Of a stretch of DNA of 64,000 bases, positions 45,198 to 54,241 are shown in pieces. The notes beneath the pieces are model-generated. The model saw only the letters and a program-made list of their open reading frames with translations. It was not told where the DNA came from and did no database searches. Made by a program: the position numbers and the translations under genes. The DNA comes from Gammaproteobacteria bacterium. Lineage in GTDB: Bacteria; Pseudomonadota; Gammaproteobacteria; SG8-11. The first letter of the stretch is position 1. Every line of letters starts with the position of its first letter. The stretch spans positions 20,091-84,090 of the forward strand of contig JAHECY010000009.1 of assembly GCA_024641505.1 (NCBI GenBank). Direction: 5' to 3'.

Positions 45198-47849
45198 ATG
45201 TCTGACGCGACCCAAGGCGCTCAACCAAGATTGATTCGGTTGCAGGATTACCAGGCACCGGCCTATTTTGTCGACCAGGTGGATCTGAGTTTCATGCTGG
45301 ATGAAGACCAGAGTCAAGTGCGTGCGTGCTTGCAGGTACGTCGCAATCCGGATTACCCGGAGGCGGAGCCACTGCAACTCGACGGACATGATCTGAAGTT
45401 GTTGTCGGTGCATGTTGATGGCATGGCATTGACGCCACTGGCCTATGATCTCACTCCGGACATGTTGCGTATTCCTTCGCTCCCGGCGCAATTTCAGCTG
45501 GACATCGTCACTGAAATCATGCCACAGAAAAATACCAGTCTCGAAGGATTGTACAAATCCAGCGGTAACTTTTGCACCCAGTGCGAGGCCGAGGGTTTTC
45601 GCCGTATCACCTATTACCCGGATCGCCCGGATGTGATGGCGGTGTTCACGGTGCGCATCGAGGCCAGTGCCGCCGACTATCCGGTATTGCTTTCCAACGG
45701 CAACAAGATTGCCAGCGGCGCGTTGCCCGATGGCAGGCATTGGGTACAATGGCACGATCCGTATCCCAAACCCAGCTATCTGTTTGCATTAGTGGCCGGC
45801 AAACTGTCTTGTGTCAGCGATAATTTTACCACCCAGTCGGGCCGGCGAGTCGATCTGGAATTGTATGTGCAGGCTCATAATGTAGATAAATGCGCGCATG
45901 CTCTGCAATCGCTGAAGAAGTCCATGCGCTGGGATGAGGAGATTTATGGTCGTGAGTACGATCTCGATCTTTTCATGATCGTCGCGGTCGACGATTTTAA
46001 TATGGGCGCCATGGAAAATAAGGGTCTCAATATCTTTAATTCCAGTTGCGTGCTGGCCAAACCGGCGACTGCCACCGATGCTGACTACCAGAATATCGAG
46101 CGTATCGTCGCCCACGAATATTTTCATAACTGGTCGGGCAATCGGGTAACGTGCCGTGATTGGTTTCAATTGAGTTTGAAAGAAGGCTTTACCGTGTTTC
46201 GAGATCAGGAATTCAGCGCGGACGTCACCTCCCGCGCAGTAAAGCGCATTCATGATGTCAATGTGTTGCGCACTCACCAGTTCCGGGAAGATGCCGGCCC
46301 GATGGCGCATCCGGTACGGCCCGACAGTTACGTGGAAATCAATAATTTCTACACTGTGACCGTTTACAACAAAGGCGCGGAAGTCGTGCGCATGTTGCAT
46401 ACTCTGCTGGGGCCGGCGGGTTTTCGGCGGGGCACTGATCTCTACTTCAGCCGGCATGATGGTCAGGCGGTTACCACCGATGACTTTGTGCGCGCCATGG
46501 AAGATGCTAATCACCGGGAATTCAGTCAGTTTCGTCGCTGGTACAGCCAGGCCGGCACGCCGGAACTGAAAGTGTCCATGGACTATGACGCCGCAGCGCA
46601 CTCCTGCACATTGAAAGTTACCCAGCATTGTGGTGCCAGCCCCGGTCAGGCAATAAAGCAGGATTTTCACATTCCACTGGCCTTGGCCTTGTTGGACCGT
46701 TCCGGCAAGGAACTGCCGTTACGATTCGCCGGAGAAAGCGCGGCCGTGACCGGTACACGGGTACTGGAAATTTCCCGCGAGGTGCAGGAGTTTGTCTTTG
46801 TCGATATTCCCGAGCGGCCGGTGCCGTCCCTGTTGCGGGATTTTTCGGCGCCGGTGAAGATGACGACGCAGATTTCGCAGGTTGATGCGATTTTTCTCAT
46901 GGGACACGATACCAATGCGTTTAACCGCTGGGACGTTACTCAGCAGTTGTTGATCGCGACATTGTTACGCATGTGCGCACTGGAACCCGATGCCCAAGGT
47001 GCCGCCATCAATGCGGATATCATTGATGCGCTTCGTCACACATTGATATCTGAAACCCTGGACGAGGCGTTGATTGCCCAAGCGGTTTCCTTGCCAGCTG
47101 AGGCCTATATCGCAGAATTCATGCCGGTTATCGATCCCGAGGCCATCCACTATGCCTGCCGGGCACTGCGGCTGCGCTTATGTCATACACTGCATGACGA
47201 ATTGCTCCGTATTTATGATCGGTGCGCCGATGCCGGCCCGTACCGCACCGACGCTGCCGCCGTAGGCCGTCGCAGCCTGAAAAATGTCTGTCTTGGATAT
47301 CTCATGGAAGGCGAGCAGCCGGCGATCATCGATTTATGCCGACGGCAGTATGAACAGGCGAACAATATGACCGATCGTATGGCGGCGCTGGTCTGCCTGG
47401 TGAATGCCGCGGCGGTGGATACTTCGGCGATGTTGCATGATTTCTATGAAGCCTGGCAGCAAGATAACCAAATGATGGAAAAGTGGCTGGCGGTGCAGGC
47501 GTCTTGCCGATTACCGGATACTCTGGATTGTACCCGAGCGTTGTTGTCGCATCCGGCATTCTCATTCAAGAATCCCAACAAGGTGCGCGCCTTGATCGGC
47601 GGATTCGCCGGCAACAGTGTAAATTTTCATCGGCGCGACGGTGCAGGCTACGCGTTTGTCGCCGCGGAAGTATTGCGGCTCAACGATTTCAATCCCATTA
47701 TTGCGGCGCGTTTGGTCAGCGTCTTTACCCAATGGCGGCGCTATGACCGTGCTCGGCAGGAGTTGATGCAGGCGCAGTTACAGCGTCTGGCAGATCATGA
47801 GCAGCTGTCAAAAGATGTCTACGAGATTGTTTCCAGGAGTCTGCAGTGA
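45198..47849 (+). CDS. pepN: Aminopeptidase N
   Basis: An 883-aa M1-family zinc metallopeptidase. The exopeptidase motif GAMENKGL and zinc motif HEYFHNW with the distal Glu in LKEGFTVFRDQEF are present, and the overall length and C-terminal helical domain match E. coli PepN. It removes N-terminal residues from peptides in the cytoplasm. AGGA lies eight bases before the ATG. It stands alone on + between - strand genes. Confidence 0.96.
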   Translation: MSDATQGAQPRLIRLQDYQAPAYFVDQVDLSFMLDEDQSQVRACLQVRRNPDYPEAEPLQLDGHDLKLLSVHVDGMALTPLAYDLTPDMLRIPSLPAQFQLDIVTEIMPQKNTSLEGLYKSSGNFCTQCEAEGFRRITYYPDRPDVMAVFTVRIEASAADYPVLLSNGNKIASGALPDGRHWVQWHDPYPKPSYLFALVAGKLSCVSDNFTTQSGRRVDLELYVQAHNVDKCAHALQSLKKSMRWDEEIYGREYDLDLFMIVAVDDFNMGAMENKGLNIFNSSCVLAKPATATDADYQNIERIVAHEYFHNWSGNRVTCRDWFQLSLKEGFTVFRDQEFSADVTSRAVKRIHDVNVLRTHQFREDAGPMAHPVRPDSYVEINNFYTVTVYNKGAEVVRMLHTLLGPAGFRRGTDLYFSRHDGQAVTTDDFVRAMEDANHREFSQFRRWYSQAGTPELKVSMDYDAAAHSCTLKVTQHCGASPGQAIKQDFHIPLALALLDRSGKELPLRFAGESAAVTGTRVLEISREVQEFVFVDIPERPVPSLLRDFSAPVKMTTQISQVDAIFLMGHDTNAFNRWDVTQQLLIATLLRMCALEPDAQGAAINADIIDALRHTLISETLDEALIAQAVSLPAEAYIAEFMPVIDPEAIHYACRALRLRLCHTLHDELLRIYDRCADAGPYRTDAAAVGRRSLKNVCLGYLMEGEQPAIIDLCRRQYEQANNMTDRMAALVCLVNAAAVDTSAMLHDFYEAWQQDNQMMEKWLAVQASCRLPDTLDCTRALLSHPAFSFKNPNKVRALIGGFAGNSVNFHRRDGAGYAFVAAEVLRLNDFNPIIAARLVSVFTQWRRYDRARQELMQAQLQRLADHEQLSKDVYEIVSRSLQ

Positions 47850-47897
47850 GGTCGCTGTTTGCTGGTGCAGCGGCGATCAACGGTATCAGCCCATCAA

Positions 47898-48206
47898 TTA
47901 TTCCACGACGATGTTGGTCGTTGGTGGCACCAGCAGGTTGGTAACGCCCTCCATGCTGTAGCCATAACAGTTCTTCATATATCCATATAAATGTTGTCTT
48001 TTATACGACAGGCTATCTTCCAGGGCGCTGATGGTGTCACGTGCCAAGGCAATTGCCGCCTGTTCATCCAGGGGAATCGAGAATGTTCGGCCGTCACAAT
48101 GGAAACCGGCGTTCAACAAGGCGTTTTGAATGTGTCCCCAGACATCATGACATGTTTTATCGGTGTGACTGTCGTAGTCGAGATTGATAACGATGGCATA
48201 GGTCAT
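47898..48206 (-). CDS. Small hypothetical protein, possibly VapD/Cas2-fold like
   Basis: About 102 aa from ATG 48206 (track start 48251 is also possible; neither has a good ribosome binding site). It opens MTYAIVINLDYD and continues with DVWGHIQNALLNAGFHCDGR, the beta-alpha-beta opening and Asp placement seen in VapD-type and Cas2-fold small nucleases. The similarity is faint and I do not claim nuclease activity. It is convergent with pepN. No antitoxin-like partner is adjacent. Confidence 0.5.
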   Translation of the reverse strand: MTYAIVINLDYDSHTDKTCHDVWGHIQNALLNAGFHCDGRTFSIPLDEQAAIALARDTISALEDSLSYKRQHLYGYMKNCYGYSMEGVTNLLVPPTTNIVVE

Positions 48207-48325
48207 TGTTCTACCAGAAGTACTTGTTACTGACACTATGTCGGCTGGCATTGGGGGTTACTTTAGGCTCAGGGTGACCACAGGCTTAAAACGGGAATTA
48301 CAGATCCCTGGCCGGTGGAGTATGA

Positions 48326-50170
48326 TTGAGTGCAATTGCAGATACTCACTCTACACCGGTAGACGGACCGATCATGTTGCCTATCTCTGAATACATCTGG
48401 GACGCGAAATACCGGTGGCGCGACGCCGGTATTCCCCGTGAACAAACCATTGAGGAGACCTGGCGCCGGGTTGCCCAGGCGCTGGCGCGACCGGAATCCG
48501 ATGCCTCTCTTTGGGAGCAGCGATTTTATGAATTGTTGGATGAGTTCAAGTTTCTCCCGGGCGGGCGCATACTCGCCGGTGCCGGTACCGGCCATAAAGT
48601 AACCCTGTTTAATTGTTTCGTTATGGGTAACATCCAGGATTCAATGGATGGTATCTTCGACGCACTGAAAGAAGGTGCTCTGACTATGCAGCAGGGAGGC
48701 GGCGTAGGTTACGATTTTTCCACACTGCGACCACGCGGCAGTATAGCGCGCGCCACCGGCACTGTGGCGTCCGGACCCGTTTCGTTCATGAATATCTGGA
48801 ATGCCATGGGCGGCACGCTGCTGTCCACCGGTGCGCGGCGCGGCGCCATGATGGCTACCCTGCGCTGTGATCACCCGGATATTCTGGAGTTCATCGGCGC
48901 CAAGAGCACTCAGGACAGCCTCCGGCATTTCAATCTATCGGTGTTGGTCAGTGACGATTTCATGCATGCGGTGCAGCAAGACACTCTCTGGCATTTGGTT
49001 TTTCCATTGGCGCCCGGCGAGACCTGGGAGCGCGCAACCGTCGTTCGGCAATGGAGCGGTCAGCGGGCGCCAGTGACCTGTGGCATTGTTGATACCCTGC
49101 CTGCGCGTTCGGTGTGGCAGGCATTGCTGAGTGCGGCGTATGAAGGTGCGGAGCCCGGTGTATTGTTTATCGATCGTATCAATCAGTTCAACAATTTGCA
49201 TTACGCTGAACAAATCAGCGCGACCAATCCTTGTGGCGAAATCCCGCTGCCTGCTTACGGCGTATGTGATCTGGGTTCCATTAATTTATGCGCATTCGTA
49301 CGCCAGCCGTTTGCCGGGAATGCGGATTTTGATCTGCCTGGACTCGCGCAAGCGGTGCATGTAGCGGTGCGTTTGATGGATAATGTGATTGATGTTTCCG
49401 GTTATCCCTTGCCGCAGCAACAGGCAGCGCAGCAGGAGCGCCGGCGTGTTGGTATCGGTATTACCGGTTTGGCGGATGCTTTGATCATGCTGGGCCGTCG
49501 TTATGATTCGGAATCCGGGCGGCAGGCGGCCGTGGCGGTGATGCGTACCTTGTGCCACGAAGCTTATCGCGCTTCCGTGAATTTGGCGAAAGAGAAAGGA
49601 AGTTTTCCCTTGTTCGATCGGGATCGCTATCTCGCGGGAACATTCATCAGGAATTTACCCGACGATATCTTGCGTGGCATCCATGATCATGGCATACGCA
49701 ACAGCCATCTGGTCGCGATTGCGCCCACCGGCACCGTCAGTTTGCTGGCAAACAATGTGTCCAGTGGTCTGGAACCGGTGTTTGCCCGATCCTATGAACG
49801 CTACATTAAGCGTGTTGATGGTGGTTCGGAGAGCTATCAGATCGAGTCCCGCGCCGCGCACCTGTGGGCAAAAAAATATCCTGGTCGGGAGCTGACAGAG
49901 CAATTCGTCTTTGCGCATGATATCTCACCACATGATCACCTGGCCATGCAGGCGGTATTACAACCGTTCGTGGATAATGCCATTTCCAAAACCATTAATC
50001 TCCCGGAGGACTTTCCATTCGAGGATTTTTGCGCCATTTTCACCGAGGCCTATGCCAACGGTCTCAAAGGCTGCACGGTTTACCGGCCAAATTCCCTGCG
50101 GGGGGCGGTACTGGAAACAACCGTCGATTCCCCGGGCCCTTGCTGTACCATTGACAGGGAAACGGACTAA
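48326..50170 (+). CDS. nrdJ: Adenosylcobalamin-dependent (class II) ribonucleotide reductase
   Basis: A 614-aa class II RNR, which makes deoxynucleotides with coenzyme B12 and without oxygen. Motifs: LFNCFVMGNIQDS with a redox Cys; the radical Cys in TNPCGEIPLPAYGVCDLGS; and substrate-site segments MQQGGGVGYDFSTLRP and APTGTVSLLANN. There is no N-terminal ATP cone. The C-terminal PCC may be the reductant-shuttling pair. The start is a TTG with GGTGGAG five bases upstream; an ATG at 48374 is the alternative. B12-dependence allows dNTP synthesis at low oxygen. Confidence 0.93.
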   Translation: MSAIADTHSTPVDGPIMLPISEYIWDAKYRWRDAGIPREQTIEETWRRVAQALARPESDASLWEQRFYELLDEFKFLPGGRILAGAGTGHKVTLFNCFVMGNIQDSMDGIFDALKEGALTMQQGGGVGYDFSTLRPRGSIARATGTVASGPVSFMNIWNAMGGTLLSTGARRGAMMATLRCDHPDILEFIGAKSTQDSLRHFNLSVLVSDDFMHAVQQDTLWHLVFPLAPGETWERATVVRQWSGQRAPVTCGIVDTLPARSVWQALLSAAYEGAEPGVLFIDRINQFNNLHYAEQISATNPCGEIPLPAYGVCDLGSINLCAFVRQPFAGNADFDLPGLAQAVHVAVRLMDNVIDVSGYPLPQQQAAQQERRRVGIGITGLADALIMLGRRYDSESGRQAAVAVMRTLCHEAYRASVNLAKEKGSFPLFDRDRYLAGTFIRNLPDDILRGIHDHGIRNSHLVAIAPTGTVSLLANNVSSGLEPVFARSYERYIKRVDGGSESYQIESRAAHLWAKKYPGRELTEQFVFAHDISPHDHLAMQAVLQPFVDNAISKTINLPEDFPFEDFCAIFTEAYANGLKGCTVYRPNSLRGAVLETTVDSPGPCCTIDRETD

Positions 50171-50203
50171 GACATGTAATATGGATTCATCTGAGGAAGT
50201 TTC

Positions 50204-50503
50204 ATGCAAACACCAGTGTCGGCTCATGTCGCCCTGATGATCATCGATTTTCACGTGCCACATGCCGGTTCCCTGAAAGACAAGCGCAGGGTGGTGAAGA
50301 GCATCAAGGATCGGCTGGCGCACCGCTATAATGTCTCGATCGCGGAGATCGCCTGTCTCGAGGAATGGCAACATGCGGTACTCGGCGTCACCATGATCGG
50401 CAACGAACGCCGTCATGTGGAGCAGAACCTGGCGGGATTGAGCGGTTGGGTGCAAGAGATGCGTGATATTCAATTGATCGCCATAAATCTGGAGTGGCTC
50501 TGA
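50204..50503 (+). CDS. DUF503 family protein
   Basis: A 99-aa protein of the DUF503/YlxP family: AHVALMIIDFHVPHAGSLKD and KRRVVKSIKDRL near the start and EMRDIQLIAINLEWL at the end are typical. It has a ferredoxin-like fold of unknown function, often near ribosome or RNA genes. GAGGAAG precedes the ATG by four bases. It ends two bases before pcm, so translation is probably coupled. Confidence 0.85.
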   Translation: MQTPVSAHVALMIIDFHVPHAGSLKDKRRVVKSIKDRLAHRYNVSIAEIACLEEWQHAVLGVTMIGNERRHVEQNLAGLSGWVQEMRDIQLIAINLEWL

Positions 50504-50505
50504 TC

Positions 50506-51186
50506 ATGCAAACGGATGTCGACCGTATGTTGCGTGATATCGAAATGGAAACTCGATTGACCGCGCCGTTGACGGGGCTGAAGATTCTGGATCCGTTAAC
50601 CTTGCACGCCATGCGCCGCGTACCACGTCATGAATTCGTGCCGCGGGAATTGCAACGTTATGCGTATGACAATAGTCCCGCTACCATCGGCCATGGCCAG
50701 ACTATTTCACAACCCTATATTGTAGCGCTGATGACGACGCTGTTGCGTCCGCAACCGGATCACGTGGTGCTGGAAGTGGGCACCGGTTCCGGGTATCAAA
50801 GCGCAATTCTCGCGCAACTCGTGTCTCGGGTATATACGATGGAAATCATTGATAAGCTGCATGCCACGGCAACCGACCGCTTGCACCGATTGGGTTATGA
50901 CAATATCACCACTCGCCACGGTGATGGCTACCAGGGCTGGCCGGAACACGCCCCCTATGATGGCATAATCGTCACGGCGGCGGCGGCCCATATTCCGCAA
51001 CCTCTGGTGGAACAATTAACGCCGGGAGGCTGTCTGGTGATTCCAGTCGGCGGTTCTCGTTCGGGGCAAGAATTGCTACGGTTGCAAAAAGATGCGCAGG
51101 GAAATGTTGAGATTCAGAATATACTTGCCGTCGCCTTTGTACCCTTGACCGGCGACGGACATGTTGCGCCTTACAACATCGTTTAG
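50506..51186 (+). CDS. pcm: Protein-L-isoaspartate O-methyltransferase
   Basis: A 226-aa SAM-dependent enzyme that methylates isoaspartyl residues in ageing proteins to begin their repair. SAM motif I is VLEVGTGSGYQSAILAQL; the upstream GHGQTISQPYIVALM and the later YDGIIVTAAAAHIPQPL are characteristic of PCMT. ATG 50506, with GGAG upstream, is preferred over GTG 50494 inside the DUF503 gene. Length is normal. Confidence 0.94.
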   Translation: MQTDVDRMLRDIEMETRLTAPLTGLKILDPLTLHAMRRVPRHEFVPRELQRYAYDNSPATIGHGQTISQPYIVALMTTLLRPQPDHVVLEVGTGSGYQSAILAQLVSRVYTMEIIDKLHATATDRLHRLGYDNITTRHGDGYQGWPEHAPYDGIIVTAAAAHIPQPLVEQLTPGGCLVIPVGGSRSGQELLRLQKDAQGNVEIQNILAVAFVPLTGDGHVAPYNIV

Positions 51187-51210
51187 AGCGCAGAGTTGCC
51201 GGATACCGAG

Positions 51211-51233
51211 GTGCTGGAACTGAATTCCAGCGC
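51211..51233. terminator. Hairpin between convergent pcm and the GGDEF gene
   Basis: GTGCTGGAA and TTCCAGCGC pair over nine positions (one wobble) around a 5-base loop. Its position between two convergent stop codons suggests a bidirectional terminator, although neither strand shows a T-run. Confidence 0.4.
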
Positions 51234-51277
51234 TATGAACATTCGGACCTTCCCGCCTTTTGATGCGGTTACCGCGG

Positions 51278-52483
51278 TCAATCCTTGATCGTGGATTTGA
51301 TGTTTTCGATCAGTTTCGCCAACGCATTCAGGTCGACTTCGTCGCCACCATAGTCATTTGCCAGTTCCAGAAGGGGGATGGCTTTTTCCAGCAAGTAGGG
51401 TAAATGCACCAGCAAAGATTCGATGTTTCCATGTTCAATCATTTGCAGCGCACCTTCAAGTTTCGGACGTGTGGGATTGTTTTCCGCCAGTTCACCCAAT
51501 TTCTCGTTGGTGTCGGAAGCACATACCCGGTTGCGTCCCCGCGCTTTTGCGGTATAAAGCCGGCCATCCGCTTCGGTAATCAAGGCTTCCAGATTGACCT
51601 CGGTGTTAGGGTCGGAGGCGGCCAAGCCGAGGCTCAGGGTCACCTGCAGGCGGTTATCGTTGTAAATGAATTCGTGTTCTTCGATGTTTTTGCGCAGGCG
51701 CTCGGCCAATACCAGACCGGCCATCAAATTGGTATAAGGGGCAATGATAATAAATTCCTCACCACCGATACGCGCCAGCACATCGCTTTCCCGTACTACG
51801 CTTTCGAACACCCGGGCGGTGGTTTTTAATACATAATCACCGGCTTGGTGGCCGTAGGTATCGTTGATGGCCTTGAAGTGATCAAGGTCCATCATGATAA
51901 TGCTGAAATGTTCGGATTGCCGCTGCATCAACGCCATCATATTCTCGGTTTTTGAGAAGAAACACCGGCGATTGATCAATCCGGTAAGCGCATCGGTATC
52001 CGCCTGGGACTTCAGGATGCGGCGGCTTTCTTCCAACTGGCGAATGGTCTGTGCCAGTTTCTGGTGCACCCGAACGCGGGCAAGCAATTCAACCTTATCG
52101 AATTTTTTTGGTACGAAATCATTGGCTCCGGCGATAAATGCGTCGGATTTTATTTTGATGTCTTCTGATCCGGCCAGCACGATTACCGGCATATTCATTA
52201 AATGACGCTTGCCGGAACTACGCATCTTGCGCAACAACTCCAGGCCATTCATCACCGGCATGTCGAGATCGGAGATGACCAGGTCGATGTTATTATCTGC
52301 GTCGAGAATATTCCAGGCTTGGCTGCCGTCACCGGCTTCCTTGATGGTGATGTCCGAAGGCATAGTCCGAGCCAAGCTGGCCCGAATGGTGGTGGAATCA
52401 TCCACGACCAGGATGGTGCAACTTCCTGTTTCAGCATCAATCAGGGGATCGACCACTAATTGTGGTTGGACTTCACGGGTCAT
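51278..52483 (-). CDS. Response regulator diguanylate cyclase (REC-GGDEF)
   Basis: A 401-aa protein. The receiver (about 20-140) has ILVVDDSTTI, phospho-Asp in VISDLDMPVMNG and K in VPKKFDKVE. The GGDEF domain (about 165-330) has the active loop GGEEF and an inhibitory RxxD exactly five residues before it (RESDVLARIGGEEF), so both synthesis of c-di-GMP and product inhibition are expected. A helical tail of about 60 residues follows. Its receiver closely resembles that in the EPS-locus fusion protein. c-di-GMP generally favours biofilm and EPS production, so a link to that locus is plausible but not shown. Confidence 0.92.
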   Translation of the reverse strand: MTREVQPQLVVDPLIDAETGSCTILVVDDSTTIRASLARTMPSDITIKEAGDGSQAWNILDADNNIDLVISDLDMPVMNGLELLRKMRSSGKRHLMNMPVIVLAGSEDIKIKSDAFIAGANDFVPKKFDKVELLARVRVHQKLAQTIRQLEESRRILKSQADTDALTGLINRRCFFSKTENMMALMQRQSEHFSIIMMDLDHFKAINDTYGHQAGDYVLKTTARVFESVVRESDVLARIGGEEFIIIAPYTNLMAGLVLAERLRKNIEEHEFIYNDNRLQVTLSLGLAASDPNTEVNLEALITEADGRLYTAKARGRNRVCASDTNEKLGELAENNPTRPKLEGALQMIEHGNIESLLVHLPYLLEKAIPLLELANDYGGDEVDLNALAKLIENIKSTIKD

Positions 52484-53053
52484 ATTGGTTTAGCAATTGA
52501 GTTTTGCCGGGTACATTCAGACATCCAGAGTGCGCAATACATGGTATATCGAGCTTTTACCGAGAATACTTAACAGCAATTATTCCTTTAGATATATCAT
52601 GTAATTTCTCGAGTTTTGAATTATCAGATAAAGCCACAACGGGTGCTGTGGCAACTAAACCGCTTCATTGCAAGGGAAACAATATAATAACGAATGATAT
52701 ATTTAGAAATTAAAACGGTATTGGAACCCTGGTGGCCTACGCGCAGTGAAAAGCTTGCGCGACTACTCTGGAATGTTGGCCCGCTTCTGGTGTGTATAGG
52801 ATGTCATCGGAGGGTCGATAATACAACGGAACTCCGACGGGAGGTTCTTGCCTGGCGCAAACTCAGGAACACTTCGCTCGACCCGTGACAATATGTAACA
52901 ATTTACGAATGGCGTCTTCTCCAGAGCAACGTGCAGAGTCCTGGCGTTTCTTATAGGGGTTCACAATGGTATAGTTGCAGAGTAATTGTAAAAAATTCGA
53001 TCTAACGAAGTTATATCCGCACCCATAGGCCTATTATGACTCCGGGGTACACC
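52484..53053. other. Long gap upstream of the solute-binding protein gene
   Basis: About 570 bases, divergent between the GGDEF gene and the binding protein gene. Two ORFs in the track (69 and 64 aa) show no family signal or ribosome binding site. The left part is AT-rich and probably holds promoters for both directions. Nothing else was recognised. Confidence 0.4.
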
Positions 53054-54241
53054 ATGAAAAATTCGGACGTTGCAGCGCTGATATTCTTGCTCCTCATCCA
53101 AATAATCCCTGCAATGGCTGCGGCAAGCGCTGACCCCGTCTATATTGCCATAGATGCGGAATTCGGGTTGCCCAACAGCAGCTCCGCACAATCCATCGAG
53201 AAAGGTGTGCGTGTCGCCATCGCTGAAATCAATCAACACGGCGGTGTGCTCAACGGGAGACCGTTGGCGCTGATAACCACGGACAATCGTTCCATGCCGG
53301 CGCGCGGTATCCATAACATCAGTGAACTCAGTAAACAGAAAGATCTGGTAGCGGTGGTCAGTGGCCGTTTCAGTCCGGTGGTGCTGGAGACCATGCCCGT
53401 GCTGCAGGAATACGGCATCATCAATCTCGTTCCCTGGTCGTCCGCCGACGGCATAACGGAAAACAACTTTGAGCCTAAATGGGTATTTCGCTTGTCCCTG
53501 AAGGACCGATATGCCATGCCTACTATGTTGAACCATGCGCGACACATTGGTGCCACAAAAGTCGGTTTCTTGCTCACCAACACTTCCTGGGGGCGCAGTA
53601 ATGAGAATGCGGCCAAACGTTATTTGGATTCCATAGAGGATATCGTTTCAGTTGGCACCGCATGGTACAACTGGCGTGATAAATCCTTGATCGACAAGTA
53701 TAAGGTTTTGCAGCAGGCGGGAGCTCAGGCCATCGTGCTGGTTGCCAATGACGATGAGGGTGCGATTCTGGTCTCGGAGATTGCCGCATTACCGAAGCAT
53801 GAGCGCTTGCCCCTAATCAGCCATTGGGGAGTGACTGGCGGCAATTTCATCGGCCAAATGAAACAACCGGGAGACCTGGCGAGTCTGCAATTTGTGGTGG
53901 TGCAATCCTTCAGTTTATTCAAGGCCAAGCCCGCCAAAGTGGCCGCGGTCATGAAAATTGCCGGTGAATTGTTTGGCACCAAAGGTCCGGAAGACGTCGA
54001 ATCTCCCGTTGGTTTTGGTCAAGCCTATGACTTGGTTCATATTCTGGCGCGTGCCATTGATCTGGCCGGTTCCACTGAACGCGCAAAGGTACGTGACAAG
54101 ATGGAACAGGTGAAAAATTACGATGGTCTGGTCAAGCATTTCGCTCAACCCTTTTCCAAGGATAATCACGATGCCCTGCAATTGTCGGATATTTTTATGG
54201 CGCGCTATGACACCAACGGTGTCATTCGACCGCTGCCTTGA
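53054..54241 (+). CDS. Orphan periplasmic solute-binding protein (Leu/Ile/Val-BP type)
   Basis: A 395-aa exported protein of the type I periplasmic-binding fold (Peripla_BP_6): signal (LIFLLLIQIIPAMAAAS), then SIEKGVRVAIAEINQHGGVLNGRPLAL, which is the branched-chain amino acid/amide receptor signature. No ABC permease or ATPase gene is near. Its stop codon overlaps the possible TTG start of a sensor kinase, which suggests it is a sensory subunit that presents a ligand to the kinase. ATG 53054 with GGGGT upstream is preferred to 53036. Confidence 0.85.
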   Translation: MKNSDVAALIFLLLIQIIPAMAAASADPVYIAIDAEFGLPNSSSAQSIEKGVRVAIAEINQHGGVLNGRPLALITTDNRSMPARGIHNISELSKQKDLVAVVSGRFSPVVLETMPVLQEYGIINLVPWSSADGITENNFEPKWVFRLSLKDRYAMPTMLNHARHIGATKVGFLLTNTSWGRSNENAAKRYLDSIEDIVSVGTAWYNWRDKSLIDKYKVLQQAGAQAIVLVANDDEGAILVSEIAALPKHERLPLISHWGVTGGNFIGQMKQPGDLASLQFVVVQSFSLFKAKPAKVAAVMKIAGELFGTKGPEDVESPVGFGQAYDLVHILARAIDLAGSTERAKVRDKMEQVKNYDGLVKHFAQPFSKDNHDALQLSDIFMARYDTNGVIRPLP

